This document shows, piece by piece, positions 46,959 to 57,596 of a stretch of DNA of 64,000 nt (position 1 is its first letter; each line of letters begins with the position of its first letter). Position numbers and translations under genes: made by a program. The DNA is from Pseudofabraea citricarpa. Lineage: Eukaryota > Ascomycota > Leotiomycetes > Helotiales > Dermateaceae. The stretch lies in assembly GCA_029641185.1 (NCBI GenBank), contig JAPWGK010000020.1:620001-684000 (forward strand), in the 5' to 3' direction. Below the pieces are notes generated by a model. The model saw nothing but the letters and a program-made list of their open reading frames with translations. It was not told where the DNA came from and did no database searches.

Positions 46959-49418
46959 TTATGCATATCGCTTCCCTTCTTCTGGGTACGGGATTATTGA
47001 AGACGTTGTAAAACCGCAGCGGCCGCTGTCTTGTGGAGCACTTTCTGCCTCTAATATAACCCCCCATTGAACTGGTATGAATGCTGCATCAGTATCTTCT
47101 TTTGACCCATGGACAGCCGCACTGATAGCCGCGCTATTAGTGGATGCCATGGGCAACAGACACTTCAGCTCAAGTGAGCCTAGAATTAAAAGTCCAATAA
47201 GCAAAAGGCCACCGATTACCAGGGCCCAGATAATTCCTAGACTCGAATATCCGACACGAGACGAGTCTTGCTCGTAGATTCGATCTCCCTCGGGGGATAT
47301 GGCTATTGCCTGCACGAGGAATATGCTCTGCGAGATAAAGAAGTGAAGCAGACCCATACAGATTAGTAGTGGGATGCTATATCGGTACGGCAAGGACAGG
47401 AAAAGCGTCGAGCGTTGCATGCCGCGTGGTGAGGAAACCCTGAGAAAGTCCCTTCGCCTCCCGAAACGATTCCATTCTTCAGCGACACACAATGTAGTGA
47501 CAAGGGCATTATACAGCAGATAGACACAGCTGACTTCGAGTTGCCAAGAGTTGGCAATAGCGATCGATGTCCAGAATTGTTTGCCAAAGAACAGCAAATC
47601 TCGTGAGTGCACTTCTCCTAAGCCGTAATTCCAGATAGCAGAGCCACTTATGGGGCCAGCTTTCTTATGGCTGATCAGTGTGAACGTGAGACCCACTCCC
47701 GCAAATAAGAGCAAGAACAAACAACTGTGATGATTAATAATATCCATCTTGACGAGCTTGTTACTTACAGACTAGTCGTTATAGCCCAGCGTCCCCGACT
47801 AGCAGCCGACCAACGTCTAAGTTCTTGAACACCTTTCCATTCGAGGGGTGCCTTCTTTTCCGACCACCCACCAGTTCGGAAATCAGTCTGAGACCGGAGG
47901 CACATGCTGACTGTGGTAGGATCAGACTTATGCAAAAAAGACGCAATGGCATCGCCGAGTGTGACAAGTGGAACATGCCTCTGGTTCTTGCGCCACAACA
48001 ATGCGAGTGTATAGAGCACAGCAAGGCACTTCACCAGATTCATGCCGCAGACGATATACAGAATGATGGTGTTGACATGCAGACCACATTGGCTCTCCAG
48101 GCTCTGAGTCCCGCCCGCCAAACAATAGTCTACGGCCAGTTTCGTCTCGCTGACACCGTCGTCGTCCAAGTCCACTGTCACAATCCAATCTTGAGCTGTG
48201 GGGAGAAGATGATCCAGAGTGCAAGGCGGGGGCAGGTTTCCACACATCCATTCTTGCTGAGTTGCCCATGTATCATCACCGCTCAGCCCGTGTGATAAAA
48301 TAAGCGACGAAGTGTTAGTAGAGGGCGAGTTGCTGTTGGCCACCGTGCCATTAGTAACGACAATAACATCTCCAGCTCCTGATAGTTGATCCATATATCG
48401 CTCAATACATGCGATTCGATCCATACGTTCGTATTCCAGGCCAGCTTCTCGAAGCCTGTTTAGTTCTGGCGTTGGCCATGGCGAGCTGTTTGTAAAGAAG
48501 TCTGCCCGTACAAACGCCACCGTATAGGACACATAGGGAAAAGAGGCAAAGACAGCCGAGTTCCACCTGGACAATCTTAGCTGGAGGTCTTCGATGCAAG
48601 AACGCAAAAGAGCGGCAGGGAGAGGCTCACGTCATATGCAGCAGGCCAGAGCTCAAAGCAAGTCCCAGCCACGCAACCTGCCTATCCCATTTAATTCTCC
48701 TAAAGTTGCGAACACTTGGCGCCCCAATATCGAGCCACGTTTCCCTCTCGTGGGCGGCGTCTATCTCTTCCCGATTGGGAGCTATGAGGATCTGCATGCA
48801 ATAATTACTGATCCCTAGCAGGATCGTCGACATAACATTGATGCCGACATGGATCCACGAATTTAGGTTTCGAGCTTTCGAGCACGTCCCGAGATACAAG
48901 GTGCCCACACCTTCGCGGACGCTGTAATTTGACGCTGCCCCCGTCACCAGCCCAATGTTGATGCCGAGCACTATGAAACTCACGACCGTCCTCAGAGACA
49001 GCGCTGCCTTCCGGTCCGACCACCAGTGCTGCAAGCCGCCCCGGATGTTCGGATCGATTCGAGGAATCCAAGGCGAGATCCGCTCTATTGCTCCGAAAGG
49101 TAGAGGGGGACCGTTCTCGTTGTCCGTTCTCTCAATGAAGTGAGGTTCACCCTGTGCTCTCCCATTATTATCGCTCACGATTTGAATCTCATCTTCACGG
49201 GACTTGTTGGAGTCTTCAGCAGGGACCCGGAGGCTTTGCGATATCAATTGGATGTCCGTTGGGATTCTGGAAAGCGTAGCAGGTATTGACGAGGGTGGTG
49301 TATTCGAGGTTAGATCGTGTACATCCTCATTCTTGGTTCCTTCTATGACTACTGCTTCCGTTTCAGCTTCAAATAGACTTGACGACAGTGCTTTAGAATC
49401 TGTTGCCGACCTTGCCAT
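46959..49418 (-). CDS. DUF6536-like multi-pass membrane protein
   Basis: Exons 49418-48631, 48566-47769 and 47724-46959 give 783 aa, ATG at 49418. The first 125 residues are disordered and acidic. A membrane block follows with a first helix around RTVVSFIVLGINIGLVTGAA and the family-typical strings GTLYLGTCSKARNLNSWIH, INVMSTILLGISNYCMQIL, APNREEIDAAHERETWLDIG and PSVRNFRRIKWDRQ. After the second intron come a soluble loop with cysteines (about 320-455) and further helices to the end. This arrangement matches the fungal DUF6536 family of unknown function, usually patchily distributed and expanded in Pezizomycotina (family knowledge). Both introns are phase 2 and rejoin the conserved WNSAVF segment, so I treat it as one intact gene. 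Confidence 0.82.
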
Positions 49419-50954
49419 TAGAGTAACTATGACAAGGCTGCGGTAAAATCCGGCCTTCCTCCAAAAGCTGCACAGGAATAAACGGGATCAGAAGGTGAGA
49501 TGAGGTCCCCGACAAGCAGTATCGCAGACGGATACTTTCCCAGGAGCCGTTTGAGCATACCGATAAATGAGAGAGACAACGAAAAAGACAAAGAAAAATC
49601 ATTCAAGACGAGAGAGTGAAAATGAGGCTCCGGGTCAGCTATAGATGATCCGTCTGGAACGGGCCAAGTGGTGTTCGGCCAAGACGCGGCCCCCAAGAGC
49701 TGAATGCATGTCATCTGCTGATATGGAAAGTAAGCGATAGCCACGTCACATTTCACTGGTTGCCTCATCACTGCTGCATGGCGGCATGCATCCTGTCATT
49801 CTTCTATTTGATAATAGGTAGCACGGGGTGAGTGGTGGTCGGATTAAAAAACGACATGTCACAATGGGCTACCATGATTCGCTACCATACGGTATTATTA
49901 AGACACACAAGTGCTCAAACCCAGAAGATGTAAGTGGAATAGGAGTCGTCTGAAATAGGTTTGCTCAGATTGTTTCTCGATGTTATTAAAGCACTTTCTA
50001 TGAGGCTGTGTACCCTAGAGTTAGAGTCAAAGCCAGCCCAGAATCGAACTGCCCTTAACATAACTCGCTACAAAAGGATACTACCCAACCTATGGCATAA
50101 TTTTTGGGAGAATCAAAGTCTACAAGAGAATATAGAGAACTGTGATAATATTGGATTGAGTTAGTTGGGTTGCACTGAGACATAATAATGTGAATGGATT
50201 ACTAATCATCTTCTTGAGCATCAAAACTCAGCAGGAGAAGAGGCTCCTATTTTTAAATCTGCATTAATCTTGTTGGCTATATTCATTGTTAGTAGTGATG
50301 AAGAGGATCTGTTGGAATTCAACAGGATGAATTATCACTCAAGTGGACGAGTATTATTTCCTCTGGTAAACAACCAGGGATTGAATTATGTTCTGTGTAA
50401 GAAGTAAAAAAGAAAATGCACGCTTATCTGTTATACTAACTTTAAGTATTCTGAAGCAATGAAAAATAAGGTAGACAGTTAACTGTTATAATAGCATGAA
50501 GTTCAGGCTCGCTAAGCGTTCCATTAAATTGCTCGCTTCTCCATCAGACGAGGGTTCAAGGAACTCTTTTCTTCCCCAAGCACATGTTAACACGATAACC
50601 ATCCAAACCCTATATGAGATAATACTGTCGATGACATGTATACGAGCTCTCGGCTTATTTACCGAGGGTTACAGAGTTAGGATAGGAGATTTTGGGGGTT
50701 TTCACATGGAATTTGAGAGGTGCATCAGAAAAGTTGTTTCATTGGCTTGCCGGCGAGGATTCTCAGAGCCACCGAAGGATATTATTACAGGTTTTTAGCG
50801 TCATATCGGATGAACTTCAACAAAAAGACGAGAATCATGAAGTGCGTATCACCACCACCAGATCTGAGATGTGCATTTTCCCGACAAAATTTATTCATTG
50901 ACTAGAAACCTCGATAGCGCCAGTTCCAGAACATAGACCACCTAGGTAAATAAA
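49419..50954. other. AT-rich gene-poor stretch
   Basis: About 1.5 kb with clearly higher A+T from about 49.8 kb onward. An ATG-started frame of 100 codons at 50496-50798 has no recognisable features and composition close to its surroundings; I do not call it a gene. It could be a decayed repeat. Confidence 0.5.
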
Positions 50955-51427
50955 TCATTTCATCATTTCCTGCTTTTGAGAAGCTCCCTCAACAGGAGCC
51001 ATCCAAGTCGGGCGACGCTTCACAAAAATCTCTCCTTGAGGCTTAAACGAGTCCAAGAGTTCGGGGTCGTCAAAAATGCCTGCCTTGACAAATTTGATAC
51101 CCTGAGCAGCAGGGCCCTCTCGAAAGAGCGTCGTTCCACAGTTGCCGCAGAAACTGTTGTTGATAAGGTTGCCAGTGTCGCTGGCTTTAGTGAAGATTTT
51201 GGGTGTGCCAGTGACTTTGACTTGGCCGTTGGGCACAAACCAGTTAAGTGAATGAGTGCTGCCTGATGCTTTACGGCAGTCCATACAGTGGCATAATCCC
51301 TTGAAAGAGATATTAAGTCAGTATTTTACAGATTTCTGAAGAGGAACGGGGAGAAATATACCACAGCGACAGGTTCACCTGACACGGCGACCTTGATAGC
51401 TCCGCAAAGACACTGACCGATTCTCAT
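50955..51427 (-). CDS. GFA-type (glutathione-dependent formaldehyde-activating/CENP-V) zinc enzyme
   Basis: Exons 51427-51362 and 51299-50955 give 136 aa, the usual family size. Zinc-ligand pairs are in order: CLC at residues 6-8, CHCMDCRK around 25-30 that is restored only by removing the intron, and CGNC at about 76-79. The segment LNWFVPNGQVKVTGTPKIF is typical of the GFA fold. Some relatives bind glutathione adducts of formaldehyde, but many fungal members are of unknown substrate and occur in secondary-metabolism or detoxification settings. It is divergently transcribed from the dehydrogenase at 52178, sharing a 750-bp promoter with a three-copy motif. Confidence 0.92.
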
Positions 51428-51580
51428 ATTGAAAAATGGTAAAGAAGAGATAAGGAGAGAGAGAGAGAAGAATTTGTATTTTGATTTGATTGAGGAATGG
51501 AAATAGGAAGGGAAGCCGTGCTAGTTATATATCTATTCAAGACCCCTTCCTTTCTGCACGGTACCTGTATCTGGGCAGGA

Positions 51581-51600
51581 GCTAAACCATTTATGGCCGC
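51581..51600 (+). repeat. Promoter motif copy 1
   Basis: GCTAAACCATTTATGGCCGC, followed by TGAAGCGATC. Confidence 0.85.
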
Positions 51601-51626
51601 TGAAGCGATCGATCAGCAAGATTCAA

Positions 51627-51656
51627 GCTAAACCATTTCGGGCCGCTGTTGCGATC
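51627..51656 (+). repeat. Promoter motif copy 2
   Basis: Same start GCTAAACCATTT, then CGGGCCGC and TGTTGCGATC. It differs from copy 1 mainly at the ATG/CGG position. Confidence 0.85.
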
Positions 51657-51780
51657 TCCACCACGGCCTCCCCTGCAAAAGCTTATTTTTGACAGCATAA
51701 CAATGACAACGAAAAAGTTTTTCTTTGGGAAGGCAATTCCTGCGTAAGATCAGACTTTCTAACGGTTCGGTTGCAATTGT

Positions 51781-51800
51781 GCTAAACCATTTATGGGCGC
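51781..51800 (+). repeat. Promoter motif copy 3
   Basis: GCTAAACCATTTATGGGCGC, followed by CAATACGACC, a weaker match to the GCGATC element. Confidence 0.85.
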
Positions 51801-52177
51801 CAATACGACCAAGGAATGAGAAAAGCCAGAGACATGGGGGATTTTCTACATCGCTTATTGCCGACGTTATGCTAGCTCCATTTCTCTGCAAGCCAACGAA
51901 GGGATGTTAGAGAGTTATCATCATTAAGATTGGACAGGTAACAACTAGATTTAATTCAAGCCTGGAATCCCTTGTGTTGAATTTACTAGCCACCTTTTCT
52001 CATGACTCGGCCGCTTTGATCAAGTTGTATTTAGAAGCCAGAGTTCTCCATTTCCAGACAAGTTTCTCATCTGAAGTTCTTGACTCTCTTCCCTCGGCAC
52101 TCTCATTTATTTTACAAATTTCTTACACCTCAAGGAACGATTTTAAGCCATCTGGTACTTGATCATAACTTGTCAAT

Positions 52178-53268
52178 ATGCCTTCGCTACTGACTACACG
52201 TGAGAACAACTCGGAGTTGAGAAGGATGATCCCAGGACCAGTGGCAGTTTTCGGTAAGTATCTCGCTCTCTGGAGCTTGTCTGTAAATGGGAGACTTTAC
52301 CTGACACTAAATAGTGGGAGGAACAAGTGGTATTGGAGAAGCAACATGTACCGAATTCGTTCGGAATACCTCCCAACCTGTCGTTTACATCATAGGACGA
52401 AACCAGGCTCACGGGTTGAGCTTGGTTGAGAAGCTTGAAGCTCTCAACACCACGGCCAAAATCCACTTTTTGCCGAGCGATCTCACTCTCCTCCGAAATG
52501 TAGATGAAGTATGCCGCCTCATCAAAGAGAAAGAAAGCAAGGTCAATCTACTTTTCATGACGGCTGGCTTCCTCAGCATGAAAGGACGCAATGGTATGTA
52601 GACAGGCTCTTCAATGAACCCTCGCTTGGATATAAGTACTGACCCATCGCATAGAGACAACCGAGGGCCTGGATAAAATGTACAGCTTACAGTACTACTC
52701 CCGCATGCGATTTGTAGTCAATCTTCTCCCACTATTGGACCAAGCACGCAGCAGCGATGAGCTGGCTCGAGTTGTCTCTATTCTCGGGGCAGGCAACGAG
52801 GGGAAGATTTTTACCGATGACTTGCCACTGAAGAAGAACTACAGTCTTAAGAACTGCGCGGGCCAGTCAATCTGCATGACCTCCCTCTCTTTCGAAAGAT
52901 TCGCGACGCACAATCCTGGGATCTCCTTTATCCACGTGGCGCCTGGTATTGTCAGGGACACTAATATCATGAGTGGAATGGGCCCTGTTATTAGCAGGGT
53001 CAATAGTATCTTCGCGATAATTGCCAGGCCATTTACGGTGTCCCTGAGAGAGTGTGCTGAGCGACAGCTCTTTGTGGCAACTAGTAGGACCTTTACCCTG
53101 GGGGCAAGACAATCTTGGAACCTTACGGCTGACAGCACATCTTTTCGCTTGGGTTGGAATGGAGAATCTTGCAACGAAAATAAGTTCTTGAGCACGTATA
53201 TTCGTGATGGCATTGACAAGACAGTATGGGACCACACCCTTGCGGTTTTTGGGAATATTTGCAAGTAG
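52178..53268 (+). CDS. Atypical short-chain dehydrogenase/reductase (SDR)
   Basis: Exons 52178-52253, 52315-52593 and 52655-53268 give 322 aa; both introns have clear GTAAGT/GTATGT donors. The nucleotide-binding motif is VGGTSGIGEAT (residues 26-36), followed by VVYIIGRN and the adenine-side SDLTLLRNVDEV. After LLFMTAGFLSMKGRNETTEGLD the sequence departs from classical SDRs: I cannot place the usual Tyr-x3-Lys pair, and the helix that should carry it reads AGQSICMTSLSFERFA. SDRs of this subtype are frequent in fungal secondary-metabolism loci (family knowledge). It is divergent from the GFA enzyme and convergent with the Zn2Cys6 regulator, which suggests a small co-regulated module. Confidence 0.88.
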
Positions 53269-53507
53269 AAGCTAGGAGGGTTACCCAACCCCAGTGTTAT
53301 ATCACACTGGATTAATGGGAAAGATTTCACTGTTATACCTACTGTGTATGTATCGAAATAATTATCATGTGGAGCTGGTGGAGGTACTTCTCTCCTAAAA
53401 TTACTCGTCATTGAACTTTTTTGTACATTTTGAAAGCTGGATAAAAACTTTCTTCTGCGGTGCAACCTGCATATATTAATTACCACAAGTTAGCGGATAC
53501 TACAAGA

Positions 53508-55152
53508 TTAAAATCCACCGCCAGCAGCAGTCACAGCAAGACCAAGGCCCGATACCTCGCCGATGTGCTGAAGTTTCCTTATAGCCCATAATTTCTTGTC
53601 GTCCCCGGCAAAAGAGGAGGTCAAAACGAGCAGCATGGGCCAGAACATGCAAATCGCTCGATATGCTATTCCTGGCTGGCTCTCATTGGGATTTTGGGTC
53701 CCGCTGGGTTGAAACACATTTTGAATATCTTCGCAGATCTGCTCTAAAATCGAAGCACAATTATGCAAATCTGAAAGAGAAGTGAAGTCTGTGTTCGTGT
53801 TATCACACCTCGAATTCAAGCGGCTTAAAAGGTCAAGGACCATCTCCACAATATGGAATCTGACGCATCGGTAGAGGGTTCTTGCAATCGCCTCCGTCGT
53901 CTCGGTAGAAAGCATGAGCAAACCATTGAAGACGGTTTGTGTTCGGGCAGAACCGTCAGGTAAGTTTCCAAATAATCCAATGAGCGCGGCTGTAGCTTCG
54001 AGCTCTTCACTAATATCAATGCCGCTTCTGATCAGTTGTAATATATCAGCTGTAGGTAGTTGATGATATGGCGTAGCAGTTGTCGCTTGGATACGCATTT
54101 TGAAATCAACCGCTCGCCGAAGCACTGGCTCCAGGATAGGACCGCTTGTCCACGAAACTTTGAACTTCTCCAGATCTGACCACAATGGCGCGTGGGACCT
54201 CCGGTTTATAAACAATTCCATCAACTGGATTCAATTGTTAGTTATATCAGTTTTTGAGAAGTGCAAGTAAGGGTGAACACAAGCTTGCCGCGATGTGACT
54301 GAAGAACTTGAAAAGGCTTCTGTCAAGATGAGTGCATAGCCGCTTTTCAGCACGATATCTGAGTAGGACCAATCCTCCGCGAGAGTGAGGGTGGCAGTTG
54401 GCGTCTGGATTCATCTTGCCCGGAGATTGCTCCGCAACTATGGTCTGCTTGTCTTAGCATTGAACATTGTGGCTTTGATAAGTGACAACTTGGCATGAAT
54501 GTCAAAAAGACATAATCCTACCTCAAAAAGTCCAAATAAGAACAGCGTCACCAGAAGTGAATCATCTCCTGCGCGGACTGAGTCACGCAGTCCTATGTTA
54601 AGCTCGGTAATGGCTCTGCCGTAATGTCGTCTCGCCTGCATCATCAGTCCCGGCTGGCAAAGCTGGCGCGATGAGCTTGCCAAGGCCACGGCGTGCATGG
54701 CTTCCTGGTAACACATCTCGGAACTTTGGTCATATAATTCCGGGAGGACACTGAAAAACGCGATGCCAGAGTTGGTGGAGTAATCCGCATAGAAACGATT
54801 CAAGCTGTACACCTCAACTCCAATGTGTATCGATCGAGGAATTACAGCGCTGGCTCTTGTGGCTTGTTCCAACATTCGCTCTCCCGTCTTGCGCTGGACA
54901 CGAGCCTGGACTTGCTTCTTGGCAGATGCATTTTGTTGGCGATGCATCAGTTCCCAAATGTCAGGGTAGCCAGCGCATTTTCGCTTTGAGGTTGTACATC
55001 GCTGACAATAAGGCTTTTCTAAGCTACACTAGATCATTGTAAGCAACGATCCACCAGGTCTGTTCCCTTAAAAAGACGTCTGATATCCATACCTTGACAC
55101 GCCTCTCTTTGCAAGTAAAGCAACCTTGCGAGGGCCGTCCTATATTAACCAT
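53508..55152 (-). CDS. Zn2Cys6 fungal transcription factor, gene model with a frame conflict
   Basis: ATG at 55152. Exon 1 is 55152-55093; exon 2 (55028-54522) completes the cluster C11-x2-C14-x6-C21-x6-C28-x2-C31-x6-C38. The rest is the helical fungal regulator domain. Exon 4 is 54224-53508. An uninterrupted 469-aa model uses 54404-54279 as exon 3 (reading TPTATLTLAEDWSYSDIV). However, another frame of the same DNA (54444-54281, with HSRGGLVLLRYRAEKRL and LDRSLFKFFSHIAASL) looks far more like the conserved middle of this family, yet does not join in frame to exon 4 at the only intron-like gap. Either the gene carries a small indel and is decaying or has switched frame, or the splicing is unusual. 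Local control of the GFA/SDR pair is inferred from position. Confidence 0.75.
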
Positions 55153-55608
55153 AATATGCACAAAGAGCTGCACTTTTTAAATTACATACCTAGGTGCCGC
55201 CTAGGTAAACAGGGTAATAATGATGGGTCGAAGTAGACACGTGGATCTATGTTTTGTAGGTAGGCTCGAGGTAGGTCTGTGCTCGCTCGGATGGACTTTT
55301 TTCCGGACATATATATTATTAGCAATTTATAATCTTATACTATTGAGATATTTAGAGTGAGAACTATCAGAGTATGTGAACAGTACTTTTGACTTTATGA
55401 CAGAACTACTAACATGTAATTTGTGGTTTATATAAGTCACGCGTTTTATTTCAATAGAATATGAAAACTTTTTAACTATGCTTATATCTAGAGTTTGAAA
55501 CAATCATCTGACACAACTAAAAGATCGAAAGACAAAAATAAAACATCCCTCAAAATTCTGACCCTCAAAATTCTCAGAAGCCAAATTCTGAATAGAAATA
55601 CAAATTAT
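55153..55608. other. AT-rich spacer between the regulator and the PHD-like gene
   Basis: It contains the regulator promoter (GTAGG-rich at 55180-55275) and a strongly A+T-rich part (55310-55590). I see no gene. Confidence 0.6.
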
Positions 55609-57145
55609 CTACTCGGAATCTTCGTCTTGGGCAAGTCTTTGAAGCACCACCTTCGCACGTGAACACGTGCGCCATCCTTTGTCCAGCCCTCTATGTCTTA
55701 CGCCAAACATCACAGATATTAATGTATGACGTGAACTTCCTGCGAAACAATCAATTTCCTCATGTGATGCAAATGAAAACTCGTCGCCAAACTTTGGGTC
55801 TACAATTTCATATTCTCCAGCATATGAATGAAGTATAACCCCAATGCGGCCAGCAATCTTCGCGATATTCTTGTGGATCTCTTCTAGATTCTTATTTAAT
55901 TTAACAAGAGGTTGCATCGCTTCTTGTAGCCATGCGGCGTCTTCGTTGGACTTAGACTCTTGTCGAGCTAGAAAGTCGTCGGATTTCACCATTCGTAATC
56001 GAATATCCTGAAGAATTCTTTGCGCATTTCTGTCACCAAAAGCTGTAGATTACCATATTAGCTAACTTTACAAATTCATCAGCACACCTGGAAACAATAC
56101 CATTTTCATGAAAGGCCTGAACAGATTGATGTTGCTCAAAAAGTGAAACTGATTCATGGATAAATTTGGCGGCTAGAGAGCTTAAAATTCCACGGATGTA
56201 GTTTTCAAAATGCAAATCATCAAGAACGAATTGTTGAGCGAAATCGAGAATGGTGTTGTCGAGTGGCACTTTGAGCTTTTGACGGATGATACTCTCAAAA
56301 GGATAAAGAGAAGTGTTGTTTCCCTCGAGTATCTCTGGAAGTTCCATGAGTTTTGGGGCCGGTGACGACTGACCATCAGTATATAAATGATATCGGGTTA
56401 TCACATCCCATAATCTGTCGATTTGTTCACAGAGAGCGTCTCCGTCGAGAGGGTCGCGTCCAAACTTGAGTTTGGTGTTTATGAACAATGTGATTTCATG
56501 AGCCTTTCGTAGTGTGTCGGCCTTATTTTCACATGTCCTACATAAGAAGTGATCGCTGGTGGTTTTGAAGTTCGCGTTGAGCTCAATTCCCATGTACCTT
56601 TCCACATAGCAACCTGCCAACCATTTGTGGGGACAATCCTCGCCCCAGCACCTGATAGTTGTGTCGCATGCTGGTCTTGGTATCTTGTTACAGATTTCGC
56701 ACCGTTCCACACCGACACCAACTTGTTCTGACGAAGTCCCTTTTATCAGGAGTTGGTGGTGACTAGGAGAGGATTGCCTCTCAACGGACGAATCCTTGGA
56801 AGCTGGTTCTTGCCGTTCTTGTGAGTCTGCAGCCTCTGCAGCCTCTGCAGACGCCCGCAAACTGTCTGGCTGGTCGGCAGCGAAGGAGCCTCTGGATAGC
56901 CTACCTCTGGCTGGCCTACCTCTGGCTGGCCTACCTCGTGTACCTCTTCGTGTCCCAAGACTAGGCGTGATGCTACGTGCTTCTTCGACGATGGCCTTTA
57001 CCCTCGCTCGCCAACCTACACGCGCTTCGCCTCGAGTATTAAAAACGAGTGGCAACCTTTTATTGCGTGCTAGGCGACCTCGTAGGTGAAGAGTTTCCAG
57101 TATCTCTTCTTTCTGACGCGAGGATACTAGTGAAGCACCGTCCAT
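55609..57145 (-). CDS. Hypothetical protein with PHD/treble-clef-like zinc finger
   Basis: Exons 57145-56054 and 56007-55609 give 496 aa; the 46-bp intron (GTAATC donor, CTTCAG acceptor) is phase 0. The N-terminus is basic, with an imperfect repeat RGRPARGRPARGRLSRG (about 70-86). A cysteine/histidine cluster at 149-205 has C149-x2-C152, C166-x4-C171, H173, C179 and C202-x2-C205, with a tryptophan before the sixth ligand. This is a PHD-like arrangement, but the spacing around the histidine is not canonical. The C-terminal 280 residues are helical and unknown to me. The second exon contains a coiled-coil-like LVKLNKNLEEIHKNIAKIAG. It is head to head (451 bp) with the Hsp70-TFIIS-Zn2Cys6 gene; a joint chromatin-related role is inference. 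Confidence 0.75.
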
Positions 57146-57596
57146 GTTGTATCTCGTGTTGTGGGTGTTCTGATTATGATTGTAACTCGTCTTGTGGCAG
57201 CGATGGCTTTATAAATTGACCTAAAGTACAGTTACGACGTTAGCTTTCATCTATAGATCCAAAGATTGCCACCCCATGAGGACTTCTACTTACGGATATT
57301 GAGCTCGGGCTAGAGTGCTACTACTAGACCTATAGTAACGTCTTGATTAAATGTGGTGAAGGTGGTTTTATGTATCGGAACGCTGCGACTTCTAGCACCC
57401 GCCCACCCCCAAACCCGCCGGGACTTCGGAAAGTGAGGCGCCGCTGGCAAGACAACCTTTCTGGCACCTTCTGGTCCGCCTAACGACTTCGTTCCTCATC
57501 AAATCTGCAACATCTCAATAAGCTATTCGACTTCGATTGCCCAACGACGCGCTCCGCATTGGTGATATAGCTGTGCCTCGTCATACTACGCTTACT
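57146..57596. promoter_or_regulatory. Divergent promoter shared by the PHD-like and Hsp70-fusion genes
   Basis: 451 bp between two opposing ATGs. It holds a CG-rich block (about 57395-57445). I see no clear repeated motif. Confidence 0.55.

Larger units (their letters stand above)
51428..52177. promoter_or_regulatory. Shared GFA/SDR divergent promoter with three motif copies
   Basis: It separates the starts of the GFA enzyme (minus) and the dehydrogenase (plus). The motif GCTAAACCATTTATGGSCGC occurs at 51581-51600 and 51781-51800, and a variant with TTTCGGGCCGC occurs at 51627-51646, all in the same orientation. The first two copies continue into a related GCGATC element (51605-51610 and 51651-51656). 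Zn2Cys6 proteins usually read CGG/CCG triplets, which these sites contain, so control by the regulator at 53508-55152 is a plausible inference. Confidence 0.6.

Noticed and set aside
50030..50110. tRNA-like B-box on the minus strand (GTTCGATTCT)
   Set aside because: The surrounding bases do not form a T-arm with five pairs, an acceptor stem or an anticodon arm, so I do not call a tRNA. No other convincing tRNA was seen by eye.
50496..50798. 100-codon ATG-started plus-strand frame
   Set aside because: It lies in AT-rich DNA and has no motif, neighbour logic or splice signals; a decayed repeat is as likely.
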